Shown in pieces: positions 1 through 7,870 of a stretch of 35,654 nt of DNA (position 1 is the stretch's first letter; each line of letters starts with the position of its first letter). This DNA comes from Clostridia bacterium (GTDB lineage: Bacteria; Bacillota_A; Clostridia; Christensenellales; Aristaeellaceae), in contig JAFQEB010000076.1 in assembly GCA_017399225.1 (NCBI GenBank), positions 1 to 35,654 of the forward strand, read 5' to 3'. Made by a program: the position numbers and the translations under genes. Under the pieces are notes generated by a model, which saw only the letters and a list, made by a program, of their open reading frames with translations, was not told the origin of the DNA and searched no databases.

Positions 1-437
1 CAGAACACGCCGTAGATCCAGCCGTCCTCGTGCTGGGTCAGGCGCATGTCGTAGACGTTGGTCTCCTCCGCGCAGGTGTCGGGCAGCATGATGGGGTAAT
101 CGCGGAAGCGGAAGCCCTCGGTGGGCTTGTCGGACTCGGCGACAGCGAAGAAGGACTTGCGATCCTGGCCCTCCACGCGCACCACCATGCAGTACTTGCC
201 GTTCAGCTTGATCGCGCCGGAATTCATGGTCGCGTTCACCGGCAGGCGCTGCATCATGTAGGGGTTGGTTTCGGGATTGGCGTCATACATCCAGAAGGGC
301 GGAATGTGCTGACGGGTCAGCACGGGGTTTTCATAGCGGGTGAACAGGCCGTTGTAGAAGCGCTCATTGACCGGATTGGGGCGGGAAATGACACGCTCGT
401 AGGCCTCCATCAGGGAGGCGAAGGAACGGGGCTGCAT
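1..437 (-). CDS. 4-O-beta-D-mannosyl-D-glucose phosphorylase (GH130), N-terminal part
   Basis: Only the first 145 residues are inside the window; the gene runs off the left edge. The start at 437 has an AAGGAGGTG ribosome binding site about 9 bases upstream. The N-terminus ([20 protein letters not shown]), the [20 protein letters not shown] stretch and the [17 protein letters not shown] segment fit GH130 subfamily 1. Asp130 in YDMRL corresponds to the general acid of characterised GH130 phosphorylases (family knowledge). The enzyme would phosphorolyse mannosyl-glucose to mannose 1-phosphate and glucose in the cytoplasm. It is the last visible gene of an operon with an epimerase that makes its substrate and a second GH130 enzyme. 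It is separated from that second enzyme by a 217-base spacer full of heptanucleotide repeats. Family assignment is secure; the exact substrate is inferred from context. Confidence 0.88.
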   Translation of the reverse strand, partial: MQPRSFASLMEAYERVISRPNPVNERFYNGLFTRYENPVLTRQHIPPFWMYDANPETNPYMMQRLPVNATMNSGAIKLNGKYCMVVRVEGQDRKSFFAVAESDKPTEGFRFRDYPIMLPDTCAEETNVYDMRLTQHEDGWIYGVF

Positions 438-474
438 GGTGAGGGGCACCTCCTTATGAATGGTAAAAGAACGA

Positions 475-600
475 GTGAATAGTGAATAGTGAAGCCGCGC
501 GCCTTCGGCTCGCTGGTGAATAGTGAATAGTGATATGGTCGGGCCACAAACTTCAACTATTCACTATTCATTATTCACTATTCACTATTCACTCTTGGTC
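475..600. repeat. Heptanucleotide repeat element, copy 1 (GTGAATA / TATTCAC arrays)
   Basis: The spacer between the two GH130 genes has two modules. Module 1 (about 475-533) is GTGAATA heptads, a short GC hairpin (GCCG...CGGC with a TTCG loop) and more GTGAATA heptads. Module 2 (558-600) is five consecutive TATTCAC or TATTCAT heptads followed by TTGGTCGGA. The two heptad types are reverse complements, so the spacer could fold into a long hairpin. A second copy with the modules in the other order is at 27539-27709. No protein is apparent here. Confidence 0.85.
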
Positions 601-654
601 GGATCAAGTCAGCATTGCCGAAGCAGCCAACTCAATCACAGTGCATCATCTCAA

Positions 655-1683
655 TCAATAATCCACGTCCGGGATGTCGTCGCCCCACTGCAGGTCGCTG
701 TGCTCCTTGATGTAGGTCACGATCTCGTCCACGGTGGTGAAGGCCAGGCCCACGTTGGTGTCGGCAGCGCCGTAGTAGATGGCGATGCGGCCGGTGTCCT
801 CATCCTGCAGGGTAGCGCAGGGGAAGACGACGTTGGGCACGAAGCCGGTGGTCTCGTAGTCCTCTTCGGGGGTCAGCAGGTGGTTCTCGCAGCGGTACAG
901 CACCTTGCTGGGCTCGTTGATATCCAGGATCGCGCCGCCCATGGAGTACACAAAGCCGTTGCAGGTGGTGGCCACGCCGTGGTAGAACAGCAGCCAGCCC
1001 TCGCTGGTCTCGATGGGAGCCGCGCCGGAGCCGATCTTGACGGACTCCCACCACTTGGAGCCGCGGCCCATCACATGACGGTGATGTCCCCAGTACTCCA
1101 TGTCGGGAGACTCGGAGATGAAGATGTCGCCGAAGGGGGTGTGACCGGAGTCAGAGGGACGGGACATCATCTTGAACATGCCGTTCACCTTGCGGGGGAA
1201 GAGCACGGCGTTGCGGTTGAAGGGGATGAAGGGGTTCTCGATGCGGGTGAAGGTCTCGAAGTCCTTGGTCTTGGCCATGCCGATGGACGCGCCGAAGAAG
1301 TCGGTGCACCAGATGATGTAGTAGGTGTCATCCACCTTCACCAGGCGGGGGTCATAGGCATAGTGGGGCATCTTGGGGTTGCCCTTCTCGTCCACGAAGG
1401 GAACCTTCTGGCGGTCGACGTCCCAGTGGATGCCGTCCTTGGAGCGGCCCAGGTACACATAGGGGATGCCGTTGACCTGCTCGCCGCGCAGCACCGCGAT
1501 GAAGCCATCCTTCCACGGCACCACGGCGGAGTTGAAGATACGGGCGATTTCGGGGGTGGGGTTGCGGCCCATGACGGGGTTCTCGGTGTAGCGCCACACG
1601 GGAGCGGCGGTCTTCAGGTCGGCGGGCTTCTCCTGCCAGGGGATGTTCGGGAGGGAACCGGCATTGATCATCTTCACAGCCAT
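655..1683 (-). CDS. Beta-1,4-mannooligosaccharide phosphorylase (GH130)
   Basis: 342 residues, full length for GH130 subfamily 2. The start at 1683 has an AAAGAGGT site 8 bases upstream. Family marks are the beta-propeller segments RIFNSAVVPWKDGFIAVLRG and SKDGIHWDVD. The motif YAYDPRLVKVDDTYYIIWCTD has Asp111 in the place of the general acid, and the C-terminal part has GAAPIETSEGWLLFYHGV and IAIYYGAADTNVGLAFTTVDE. No signal peptide, so it is cytoplasmic. Known family members phosphorolyse mannobiose or longer beta-1,4-mannooligosaccharides to mannose 1-phosphate. The neighbouring epimerase and the second GH130 gene reproduce the enzyme set described for mannan use in Ruminococcus albus. The oligosaccharide length preference cannot be read from the sequence. 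Confidence 0.9.
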   Translation of the reverse strand: MAVKMINAGSLPNIPWQEKPADLKTAAPVWRYTENPVMGRNPTPEIARIFNSAVVPWKDGFIAVLRGEQVNGIPYVYLGRSKDGIHWDVDRQKVPFVDEKGNPKMPHYAYDPRLVKVDDTYYIIWCTDFFGASIGMAKTKDFETFTRIENPFIPFNRNAVLFPRKVNGMFKMMSRPSDSGHTPFGDIFISESPDMEYWGHHRHVMGRGSKWWESVKIGSGAAPIETSEGWLLFYHGVATTCNGFVYSMGGAILDINEPSKVLYRCENHLLTPEEDYETTGFVPNVVFPCATLQDEDTGRIAIYYGAADTNVGLAFTTVDEIVTYIKEHSDLQWGDDIPDVDY

Positions 1684-1738
1684 GGTTGATTACCTCTTTC
1701 CTTCATTATATGTCCTTTGGGAATTGGATGCGTATATC

Positions 1739-1764
1739 ATGACGCGGCAGAACCGCGGCGTCAT
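1739..1764. other. Hairpin overlapping the lacI-type gene stop codon
   Basis: ATGACGC (1739-1745) pairs with GCGTCAT (1758-1764), and the right arm enters the stop codon of the regulator gene. No U tract follows on the minus strand, so it is more likely an mRNA-processing or stability hairpin, or a partial terminator, than a strong stop. Confidence 0.4.
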
Positions 1765-2756
1765 CAGTTGATCGGGCAGACAGAATCGCGGTAGATGCAC
1801 TCGCCGCCCACAACGATGCGGGATACGGGCTTGGTATCGCCCGCACAGCGCTCCTCCACCAGCTTGACCGCCATCTGGCACATCGCTGCCGTGTTGACGC
1901 GGAAGGTGGTCAGCGGCATGGAACCGGGCACGTTGTTGAAGTCGTCATAGCCGACGATGGATACGTCCTCCGGCACGCGCACGCCCCGCCTGCGCAGCAC
2001 GTCGATCAGGGTGCGGGCGCCCACGTCGCAGTTGCAGACGAAGGCGGTGGGCAGCTTCTCCGGCAGCACCGGCTCCAGCATCACGTTGTTTTCGTCGCGA
2101 TCCTTCACCACGCATTCGGCACGGATGGGCGCCTCCCGCATGGTCATCGCCGAAACAAAGCCCAGGTAACGCTCCATGATGGAGCTGGTCGCCTTCGGGT
2201 TGCCGAAGTAGCCGACGTCCCGGTGTCCCTTTTCCAGCAGGTGGTAGGTCAGCATCGCCGCACCATAGGCGCTGTCGCCAATGATGGCGTCCATCTTCAG
2301 CCCGCCGTAGTAGAAGTCCAGCGCCACCACGGGCAGCGGCTGATTCACCAGCATCTGCGTGTACTTCTCCGTCGGCTGGCCCAGCAGGATCAGCGCATCC
2401 ACGCGGTTGCTGCGCACGATGTTGGGCAGGGTCATGGAGTTCTGCATCCCCTCGGAGATCAGCTCCAGCATACCGAAGTGCCCCGCGTCCGTCAGCATCT
2501 GCATCAGCTGCTTGTAGAACATGGCGTAGAACGTATCGTTGGAGAAGAACTGATCCGGCACCAGAATGCCCACGTCCAGCCCTTTGGCCGTACGGGGCTG
2601 CTGGGCGTTGGGGTTCACATACCCCAGCTCCGCCGCCAGCTGGATGATCTTCTGGCGCATCTCCTCGCTCACGCCGGATTTCCCGGCCAGCGCCTTGGAT
2701 ACCGTCACCGCGCTCACACCCAGCCGCTTACCCAGGTCTCGCATGGTCACACCCAT
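1764..2756 (-). CDS. LacI-family transcriptional regulator
   Basis: 330 residues. The N-terminal helix-turn-helix has the LacI signature, with TVSKAL at residues 18-23 followed by GKSGVSEEMRQKI and the hinge region LGYVNPNAQQP. The rest is a periplasmic-binding-protein-like sensor domain (GILVPDQFF..., VDALILLGQP, VSIVGYDDFNNVPGSMPLTTFRVN). AGGAGG lies 10 bases before the start; a second in-frame Met four codons in (MRDLGK) is also possible. The gene sits inside the mannan operon between the epimerase and phosphorylase genes, so it probably senses a mannose-containing oligosaccharide and controls its own operon. Candidate operators (GTTAACTTAAC and paired GTTARC) lie downstream of the -10 of the operon promoter near 4077. 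Ligand and operator are inferences. Confidence 0.9.
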   Translation of the reverse strand: MGVTMRDLGKRLGVSAVTVSKALAGKSGVSEEMRQKIIQLAAELGYVNPNAQQPRTAKGLDVGILVPDQFFSNDTFYAMFYKQLMQMLTDAGHFGMLELISEGMQNSMTLPNIVRSNRVDALILLGQPTEKYTQMLVNQPLPVVALDFYYGGLKMDAIIGDSAYGAAMLTYHLLEKGHRDVGYFGNPKATSSIMERYLGFVSAMTMREAPIRAECVVKDRDENNVMLEPVLPEKLPTAFVCNCDVGARTLIDVLRRRGVRVPEDVSIVGYDDFNNVPGSMPLTTFRVNTAAMCQMAVKLVEERCAGDTKPVSRIVVGGECIYRDSVCPIN

Positions 2757-2794
2757 ATCTGCTGCGCCTCCTTTCGGTCACTCTCTTGTAACTC

Positions 2795-3982
2795 TCATGC
2801 CTTTTCGATCAGCCGCAGGCACATGCGGCCGTTATGGTAGGGGCACTTCCATTCCTCGACGATCGGCTTTTTCGTGGGGGTACCGTCCTCCTCGGTGGAC
2901 CAGTACCACTCGCTGCCGCTGCGGGGATCGACGATCACGTCCTGAATGTAGCGCCACTGCTGCGCCACGCGATCCATCCAGGCGGCGTCGCCGGTCAGGT
3001 CGTAGGCGTTGGCAAAGCCCAGCACGGTCTCCGCCTGCACCCACCAGATGCGGGTGTGCTCCACCTCGCCCTCGACGACCTCGTTTTCCATTCCGTGGTC
3101 GGTAAAGGCGCGCTCGTGAGTAGCCTCCGCCAGGGTCAGGCACATGTCACGGTAGGGGGCGCGCTCGCTTTCCGGGATGAGGGCCTCGACCGCGTCCCAC
3201 ATCAACCAGCTGGCCTCGATGTCGTGGCCGTAGCTCTGCATGTCCAGCAGGCTCCGGTAGTCCTTGTCGTAGAAGACCTCCAGGCGGCGGGCAGGCTCGT
3301 TGTACATCACCTTCAGGAAACGCTGCAGGCAGCGTTCGCCGGCCTCGCGCACCTCTTCGTCCGGGATGGCGCGGTAGAACTCCGCATAGGCCTCCAGCAC
3401 ATGGAGGAGGGTGTTCATCGTGCGCTGGGCAACCTCGCCGCGCTCCATGAGCTTGGGGTTATCGGAGAGCTTCTCGTTGCCCACGGGAATGTAATCCGGC
3501 TCAAAGGCCTCGCCGTAGCCGCCCTCGTCGGAGCAGTGGATCTCGATCACATTGAACAGGCGGAAGGCACGGTCGCGGGCGATGGCATAGAGGGGATCGT
3601 TCTCCCCTGCGGCGCGCATGTACGCCGCGAGGCCATAGATCGCAAAGGCCTGGCAGTAGGTGTGCTTGGTCCTGTCCAGGGGCTCGCCCTCGGCGGTCAC
3701 GGACCAGTACACGCCACCGCGCTGCTTGTCCTCAAAGCGCTCCATGAACTGCAGGGCATGCCGGGCATAGGTCAGGTAGCCCTCGTCCCCCAGCACGCGG
3801 GCGGCAGTCGCAAAGGTCCACAGCACACGACTGTTGAGGATGCAGCCCTTGTGGCTGTCCTTGAGCACGTTCAGATCCTTATCCACATAGCCGTACCATC
3901 CGCCGCGCTCCCAGTCGGTCAGATTCTGCCAGAAGGGCAGGATCTTCTGCGTCAGGTGCGCCTTCATCTCATTCGTCAGCAT
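2795..3982 (-). CDS. Cellobiose 2-epimerase (mannobiose 2-epimerase type)
   Basis: 395 residues of the N-acylglucosamine 2-epimerase / cellobiose 2-epimerase (alpha/alpha)6-barrel family. Conserved segments are WERGGWYGYVD, CILNSRVLWTFATA, KHTYCQAFAIYGLAAY, YGHDIEASWLMWDA and the C-terminal WKCPYHNGRMCLRLIE. His194, His253 and His383 fall where the characterised family places its three catalytic histidines. The start at 3982 has GGAGAGG 9 bases upstream; an ATG five bases earlier is out of frame. The reaction converts beta-1,4-mannobiose to mannosyl-glucose, which feeds the GH130 enzyme at 1-437. It is the first gene after the operon promoter at 4104-4133, 38 bases before the regulator. Cytoplasmic. 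Family assignment is strong; the mannobiose preference comes from context. Confidence 0.92.
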   Translation of the reverse strand: MLTNEMKAHLTQKILPFWQNLTDWERGGWYGYVDKDLNVLKDSHKGCILNSRVLWTFATAARVLGDEGYLTYARHALQFMERFEDKQRGGVYWSVTAEGEPLDRTKHTYCQAFAIYGLAAYMRAAGENDPLYAIARDRAFRLFNVIEIHCSDEGGYGEAFEPDYIPVGNEKLSDNPKLMERGEVAQRTMNTLLHVLEAYAEFYRAIPDEEVREAGERCLQRFLKVMYNEPARRLEVFYDKDYRSLLDMQSYGHDIEASWLMWDAVEALIPESERAPYRDMCLTLAEATHERAFTDHGMENEVVEGEVEHTRIWWVQAETVLGFANAYDLTGDAAWMDRVAQQWRYIQDVIVDPRSGSEWYWSTEEDGTPTKKPIVEEWKCPYHNGRMCLRLIEKA

Positions 3983-4008
3983 CGTTCATTTCCTCTCCGG
4001 CGATCGTT

Positions 4009-4094
4009 GTTAGCTTCTTGTTAACCTCTTTCTCCTCCCGGCGAAGGGTTGGATTCCGGGCAAAAGAGGGCGTATCGTTAACTTAACAGTTAGG
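4009..4094. promoter_or_regulatory. Candidate operators of the mannan operon
   Basis: GTTAACTTAAC at 4077-4087 is a perfect 11-base palindrome about 17-27 bases downstream of the minus-strand -10. GTTAGG follows at 4089. A second pair, GTTAGC (4009) and GTTAAC (4020), lies 11 bases apart in the leader. A matching pair upstream of the promoter (GTTAAC 4206, GTTAGC 4217) has the same 11-base spacing. The repeated motif at one-helical-turn spacing suggests regulator binding; which protein binds is unknown. Confidence 0.5.
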
Positions 4095-4103
4095 CTTGCT
4101 ACC

Positions 4104-4133
4104 ATTATACTCCGTCAACGCGCCGGTTGTCAA
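4104..4133 (-). promoter_or_regulatory. Promoter of the mannan operon
   Basis: On the minus strand TTGACA (4133-4128) and TATAAT (4109-4104) are separated by 18 bases, matching the sigma-A consensus in both hexamers. It would start a leader of roughly 115 bases before the epimerase gene. Confidence 0.8.
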
Positions 4134-4205
4134 GGCTTTTTGCGCATCTTTTTCGACTTTTCCGGTCACTTTTTTACCGCGAAGGCCATTTCTGTGTAAA
4201 TTCTT

Positions 4206-4222
4206 GTTAACCTTTTGTTAGC
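4206..4222. promoter_or_regulatory. Paired GTTAAC / GTTAGC site upstream of the mannan promoter
   Basis: GTTAAC at 4206 and GTTAGC at 4217, 11 bases apart, repeat the pair found at 4009/4020 on the other side of the promoter with the two hexamers in swapped order. It lies about 75 bases upstream of the minus-strand -35 and about 50 bases upstream of the plus-strand -35 at 4270, so it could serve either direction. Confidence 0.4.
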
Positions 4223-4269
4223 TTGTCGACGCGCACTGCGCACGGAGTTGTAAAATCTGCCGGGCGCTC

Positions 4270-4298
4270 TTGTCCGCCCGCTGCGGGGGTGGTATAAT
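4270..4298 (+). promoter_or_regulatory. Promoter for the secreted protein gene at 4342
   Basis: TTGTCC (4270-4275), 17 bases, then a perfect TATAAT (4293-4298). Transcription would start near 4305, about 37 bases before the ATG. Confidence 0.65.
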
Positions 4299-4341
4299 GA
4301 ACCATACCGCATTGCGGAAACCGATCAGGAGGAACATTGTG

Positions 4342-5364
4342 ATGAAAAAACTGATTTCACTGCTGGCAGCCGTTCTGCTGAGCCTTGCACTGTGCGCCGG
4401 TGCAACCGCCGAGACCGTGGATTATACCGGTGTGTGGACGCTGGACAGCGTTGTCTATGACGGCACGGAAATGGCAGCCGCTGAACTTCAGGCGAGCATG
4501 ATCCTGAATGCAGACGGCACCTGTGAGCTGTCCGCCCTGGGGCTGACGCAGCAGGGCACCTGGGTCGTTACCGAAAACGGCCTGGCCACCACCGATGCGG
4601 ACGGCGTCGTCGAGGCCTACGAGCTGATCGACGGCCAGCTGGTCTTTACGCAGGATGAGAACAGCTGGATGATCTTCTCCCGTGCAGACGGCACGGCCAT
4701 CAATTACGCCGGCTTTTGGCTGCTGACCAAGATCTCCGCCGCCGGCCAGGAGGTCGACCCCAGCGCCTTCGGCCTGGAGATGTACATGGTTCTGAATGAG
4801 GACGGCACCGGCGTGGTGGGCACCAACGCGCAGGAGGAAAGCTGCACCTGGACAGCCGTCGCCGAGGGCCTCTCCATGACCGATTCCAAGGGCGACACGG
4901 ATATCGTGACCTATGCAAACGGCGCGCTGACCATCTCCGATCAGGGCATGACGCTGCATTTCACCCCCTATGTGCAGGAAGCCTACCCCATGCCGCTCTC
5001 CGGCCTGACCCTGGCAGATTTCAGCGGCCTGTGGACGCTGTCCTACATCGAGGGCCCCGAGGACTTCATTGATCCGGCAGAAGGTGGGCTGAGCATGACC
5101 ATCTCCCTCTCCGGCGAGGAGGGCCGCGTGGAGATGATCGTACCGGGGGACTCCATCGCCTATGAGATGTTCTGCGAGACCGAGGAGATCGAGGGGGACG
5201 GCACGGTGCTGTACGGCACCTTCCTGGATTCCGAGACCGGGGAGCTGACGGACGCGGGCATGGTCTTCCAGCTCTACGACGACGGTATGCTGGTCTACTA
5301 TGAGTACAACGAAGAGGAGGACAACACCTACCTCTACTGCTTTGACAAGGTCGTCACGGAATAA
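4342..5364 (+). CDS. Secreted protein with three lipocalin-like repeats
   Basis: 340 residues from the ATG at 4342, chosen because AGGAGG lies at 4327-4332, 9 bases upstream, and a signal peptide begins exactly there (MKKLISLLAAVLLSLALC, with a likely cut after ATA). The mature part shows three related units of about 100 residues. Each opens with an aromatic-x-G-hydrophobic-W motif (YTGVWTLDSV, YAGFWLLTKI, FSGLWTLSYI). Each then has an acidic segment with a DGT or similar turn in a beta strand (MILNADGTCELS, MVLNEDGTGVVG, MTISLSGEEGRVE). This layout resembles the lipocalin-like repeat proteins common in gut Clostridia. No enzymatic residues were recognised, and the ligand is unknown. It stands alone, with its own promoter and a hairpin at 5376-5413 after it. 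Confidence 0.8.
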   Translation: MKKLISLLAAVLLSLALCAGATAETVDYTGVWTLDSVVYDGTEMAAAELQASMILNADGTCELSALGLTQQGTWVVTENGLATTDADGVVEAYELIDGQLVFTQDENSWMIFSRADGTAINYAGFWLLTKISAAGQEVDPSAFGLEMYMVLNEDGTGVVGTNAQEESCTWTAVAEGLSMTDSKGDTDIVTYANGALTISDQGMTLHFTPYVQEAYPMPLSGLTLADFSGLWTLSYIEGPEDFIDPAEGGLSMTISLSGEEGRVEMIVPGDSIAYEMFCETEEIEGDGTVLYGTFLDSETGELTDAGMVFQLYDDGMLVYYEYNEEEDNTYLYCFDKVVTE

Positions 5365-5375
5365 CCGCATATGAA

Positions 5376-5413
5376 GAGGCCCGGAGCTGAAATGAAATAC
5401 AGCTCCGGGCCTC
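5376..5413. terminator. Hairpin terminator between convergent genes
   Basis: A 14-base perfect stem (GAGGCCCGGAGCTG, 5376-5389, with 5400-5413) and a 10-base loop. Neither side has a clear T run, but it lies between convergent genes and right after the structured element on the minus strand, so it may end transcription from both sides. Confidence 0.65.
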
Positions 5414-5427
5414 ATACCATCTACAAA

Positions 5428-5638
5428 CCCCGAGAGGTGTCGGAGGGCTCACAAGCCCTTCGACTGTAATCGTATCCGGGGGAGTCTTCGACTCGTCTCC
5501 CTGCCGCCGGGGCGGGGCGTTCTTGGCTTTGCCACGAACATACCTTACACGGAGGAGCGGCCGGGAGGGCCTTTCAGGCCCGACCAGCGACGGAGTGCAA
5601 TCCTCGAAAAAGTGCCTTCAGTACTTTTTCGACACCCT
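5428..5638 (-). repeat. Structured 3'-UTR element, copy 1
   Basis: Read on the minus strand this begins immediately after the stop codon of the gene at 5639. In order it has a hairpin GAAAAAGT...ACTTTTTC, a conserved linker (TTGCACTC..TCGCTGGTC), a hairpin GGGCCTgaaaGGCCC, a conserved CTCCCGGCCGCTC..GTGTAAGG segment, a weaker hairpin GTTC...GAAC, and a distal hairpin AGGGCTtgtgAGCCCT followed by CCGACACCTC. Copies 2 (6701-6895) and 3 (13192-13394) share the linkers and keep the stems with different bases. GTGTCG occurs inverted near the two ends, like a short terminal inverted repeat. It encodes no recognisable protein. Confidence 0.75.
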
Positions 5639-6565
5639 TTACTCCGCCAGATAATGCTGCAGGTAGCTCAGGGGCATCCCCTTCTGATAAAACACATCCA
5701 GCATCCGGCAGGCGATCTCCCGGGTGACCGTGTCATCGTAGGCGCCGTAGCCGTGATCCGCCCGGAACTGCCGCACCGCCGAGGTAGTCTGGCTGCCCCA
5801 GCGTCCATCCACCGCCAGCTTGCCGTAGCCGCAGGAGCGCAGGCACTGCTGCACCCACATGATGCTCTTTTCGTTGCCGCAGTCCGCCGTGATGCCGCCC
5901 CAGGGGATCTCCGGCAGATAGGCATAGTATGCCGGAACGGCATAGCCCGGCTGCGAAGTGCTGCCGCCGTACACGCCCGGGCCCAGAAGGGTCGCGCCGC
6001 CGTCGGCATCCTGCCAGTCCTCGCTGTCAAAGAGGCTGCCTCCGCCGTAGCGCCAGCCACAGCTGAGGGTATCCAGATCGACCCACACGCGCCAGGGCTT
6101 TTCCTCCTGCCAGCTCCAGCATTCGATCTGCCCGTAGCCGTTCTCCACCGCAAGCAGCGTGGCGGATGTGCCGGCATGGATCGTTTCATTCCACAGCAGA
6201 TAACCGATGCCGGGGCCCGCAAAGGCGTCCGCATCGTAGAGGAGATAGCAGTCCTCGATCGGCTGCTCCACCGGCACAGCGGCAAGATCCACCTCCAGCC
6301 GCTGCCGGCCCGTATAGGCGCGGATCAGGTCGCCGCGGTATTCAAACTCGACCTGCACCCACCACAGCCCGTTGACGTCGTCCCAGGCGCGGCTGACAGC
6401 ATTCACATACTCCCCCGCCCGCAGGAAGGTGCCAGGCTCGGTATATGCGGTGCCGGGGCCGCTGCGGGTCGCAATGCGCTGGTTGAGCCTTGCCCAGCTC
6501 TCCGCCGAGGCCACAGCAGGCAGCAGCAGGCACAAGGCCAGCAGGATGCACACAGATCGCTTCAT
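5639..6565 (-). CDS. Secreted SH3-like / peptidoglycan-binding protein
   Basis: 308 residues. The start at 6565 has GAGGAGG 7 bases upstream and a clear signal peptide (MKRSVCILLALCLLLPAVASA). Two SH3-like beta-rich segments follow: about residues 25-95 (RIATRSGPGTAYTEPGTFLR..., the usual bacterial SH3 opening) and about 105-165 (AFAGPGIGYLLWNETIHAGT). The C-terminal 80 residues resemble a peptidoglycan_binding_1 domain (IMWVQQCLRSCGYGKLAVDG, WGSQTTSAVRQFRADHGYG). It probably binds cell wall outside the cell; no hydrolase residues are seen. The gene is downstream of purC beyond the terminator at 6651-6689, so it probably has its own promoter. Its stop codon is followed by copy 1 of the structured element. 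Confidence 0.8.
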   Translation of the reverse strand: MKRSVCILLALCLLLPAVASAESWARLNQRIATRSGPGTAYTEPGTFLRAGEYVNAVSRAWDDVNGLWWVQVEFEYRGDLIRAYTGRQRLEVDLAAVPVEQPIEDCYLLYDADAFAGPGIGYLLWNETIHAGTSATLLAVENGYGQIECWSWQEEKPWRVWVDLDTLSCGWRYGGGSLFDSEDWQDADGGATLLGPGVYGGSTSQPGYAVPAYYAYLPEIPWGGITADCGNEKSIMWVQQCLRSCGYGKLAVDGRWGSQTTSAVRQFRADHGYGAYDDTVTREIACRMLDVFYQKGMPLSYLQHYLAE

Positions 6566-6650
6566 CAGGAACCCTCCTCACGCGCCCCGCTGTCCGGGGC
6601 CTTCATCCATAATAACGATGGCAGGGCAGGAAATTCTTCCCGGAAGGCGC

Positions 6651-6689
6651 AAAAAAATCCGGAAGTATGCAAAACAGCACACTTCCGGA
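6651..6689 (-). terminator. Intrinsic terminator of the purC transcript
   Basis: On the minus strand the stem TCCGGAAGT (6689-6681) pairs with ACTTCCGGA (6666-6658) and is followed at once by seven T (6657-6651). It lies after purC and the structured element at 6701-6895, so that element would be inside the purC mRNA. Confidence 0.8.
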
Positions 6690-6700
6690 CAAAGTGCTAA

Positions 6701-6895
6701 AACTTCGGGAGGTGTCGGAGGTCCCGCAGGCCCTCTGACTGCAATCGTATCGCAGGGCTCTGCCGCGCGGGCGGGCGTTTTTCGCTTTGCGAAAAACTTT
6801 CCTTACGCGAGAGAGCGGCCGGGAGGTTCACTTGTGAACCGACCAGCGAACGAGTGCAAAACCTCGTGAAAATGCCAAAGGCATTTTCGCGACGC
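6701..6895 (-). repeat. Structured 3'-UTR element, copy 2
   Basis: Begins a few bases after the purC stop codon on the minus strand. Stems are GAAAATGCC/GGCATTTTC, GGTTCACaaGTGAACC and GTTTTTCGCaaaGCGAAAAAC, plus a weaker distal GAGG...CCTC hairpin near the end. The linkers TTGCACTCGTTCGCTGGTC and CTCCCGGCCGCTC..GCGTAAGG match copies 1 and 3. The terminator at 6651-6689 follows, so the element would be transcribed as the 3' untranslated region of purC. Confidence 0.78.
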
Positions 6896-6897
6896 CG

Positions 6898-7587
6898 TCA
6901 GGCGAAGAACAGCTTGTTCAGCGTCATGGGATCGACGTACTCGCCGTCCTTGTACACGCGCATGTTGCCGCTGGCGATCTCGTCGATCAGCATCACATTG
7001 CCTTCCTCGTCGTAGCCGAACTCGAACTTGATATCGTACATGTCCAGGCCCTTTTCCTTCAGGTCGTCCGCGACGATCTTGGTGATGGCCTGAGTCATTG
7101 CCTTCAGGTCGTCATACTGCTTGGCGGTCATCACGCCCAGGTCGACCAGGCCGTCCTTGGTGACCAGCGGATCGCCCTTCTCGTCGTTCTTGAAGGTGGT
7201 CTCGACATAGGCAGGCAGATCCTGGCCCAGGGTGCAGTAATCGGAATAGCGGCGGTAGAAGGAGCCCACGGCCTTGTAGCGGCAGATCACTTCCAGGCCC
7301 TTGCCGAAGACCTTCGCAGCCTTGACTTCCATGGTGGTGTCATCCAGGTTCGCGCTCACATAGTGGGTGCGGATGCCGGCGGCGTTGATCTTCTCAAAGA
7401 AGTAGATGGACATGCGCAGGTTGACGTCACCCACGCCCTCGATGGTCAGGCCCACGCTGTTCTCGCCGGGATCGAACACGCCGTCCTTGCCAGTGCAGTC
7501 ATCCTTGAACTTCAGCAGGCAGTTGCCGTTCTCCAGCGCATAGACGTTCTTGGTCTTGCCGGTGTAAAGAAGCTTCAGATTCTCCAT
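6898..7587 (-). CDS. purC: Phosphoribosylaminoimidazole-succinocarboxamide synthase (SAICAR synthetase)
   Basis: 229 residues, normal length for a bacterial PurC. It joins aspartate to CAIR with ATP in step 8 of purine synthesis, in the cytoplasm. Family segments are [20 protein letters not shown] at the N-terminus, [34 protein letters not shown] and the C-terminal [20 protein letters not shown]. The start at 7587 has GGAGAG 7 bases upstream. It is not next to other pur genes in the window; it has its own promoter (7642-7670) and a short leader of about 50 bases without a visible purine riboswitch. After the stop come the structured element and a terminator, so it is a single-gene transcript. 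Assignment is secure. Confidence 0.97.
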   Translation of the reverse strand: MENLKLLYTGKTKNVYALENGNCLLKFKDDCTGKDGVFDPGENSVGLTIEGVGDVNLRMSIYFFEKINAAGIRTHYVSANLDDTTMEVKAAKVFGKGLEVICRYKAVGSFYRRYSDYCTLGQDLPAYVETTFKNDEKGDPLVTKDGLVDLGVMTAKQYDDLKAMTQAITKIVADDLKEKGLDMYDIKFEFGYDEEGNVMLIDEIASGNMRVYKDGEYVDPMTLNKLFFA

Positions 7588-7641
7588 GGATGATCTCTCC
7601 GTTTCTGTATATCAAGTATAGGGTGCTTTGGTACGTTCACC

Positions 7642-7670
7642 AGTATAACGCCGAAAAGCCGCGTTTGCAA
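7642..7670 (-). promoter_or_regulatory. Promoter of purC
   Basis: On the minus strand TTGCAA (7670-7665), 17 bases, TATACT (7647-7642). The distance to the start codon leaves a leader of about 50 bases. Confidence 0.65.
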
Positions 7671-7870
7671 GCATTTTTTCTTTATTTTCCGAATCATTTT
7701 AACAACTTTGCAAAGAACATTCGTACAGCGGAAAATTTTCCACCAGATTATGCAAAGCGGTCTGCCCGCCCGCCGCAGCGACGGACGCCCCTGTCCGTTC
7801 ATGCAGAAGGCAGCGCTCTTTTCGCCGCAAACAAAACAAAGAATGTCCAGCCCACGATGCCCTCCGGGCA

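Noticed and set aside
475..600. Heptad arrays considered as a CRISPR or as an origin with iterons
   Set aside because: Seven-base units without spacers, no replication gene nearby, and the second copy is at an unrelated place.
523..1689. Long open frame on the plus strand opposite the GH130 phosphorylase gene
   Set aside because: Antisense shadow caused by high GC and the codon pattern of the real gene; the peptide is low-complexity Val/His/Gly-rich and lacks a ribosome binding site. The same applies to long antisense frames over hom (11729-13120), tsaD/membrane genes (18544-20889), secA and the PG-binding lipoprotein.
7588..7641. Purine riboswitch before purC
   Set aside because: The leader from the predicted start is only about 50 bases, too short for the aptamer, and none of its conserved loops are seen.
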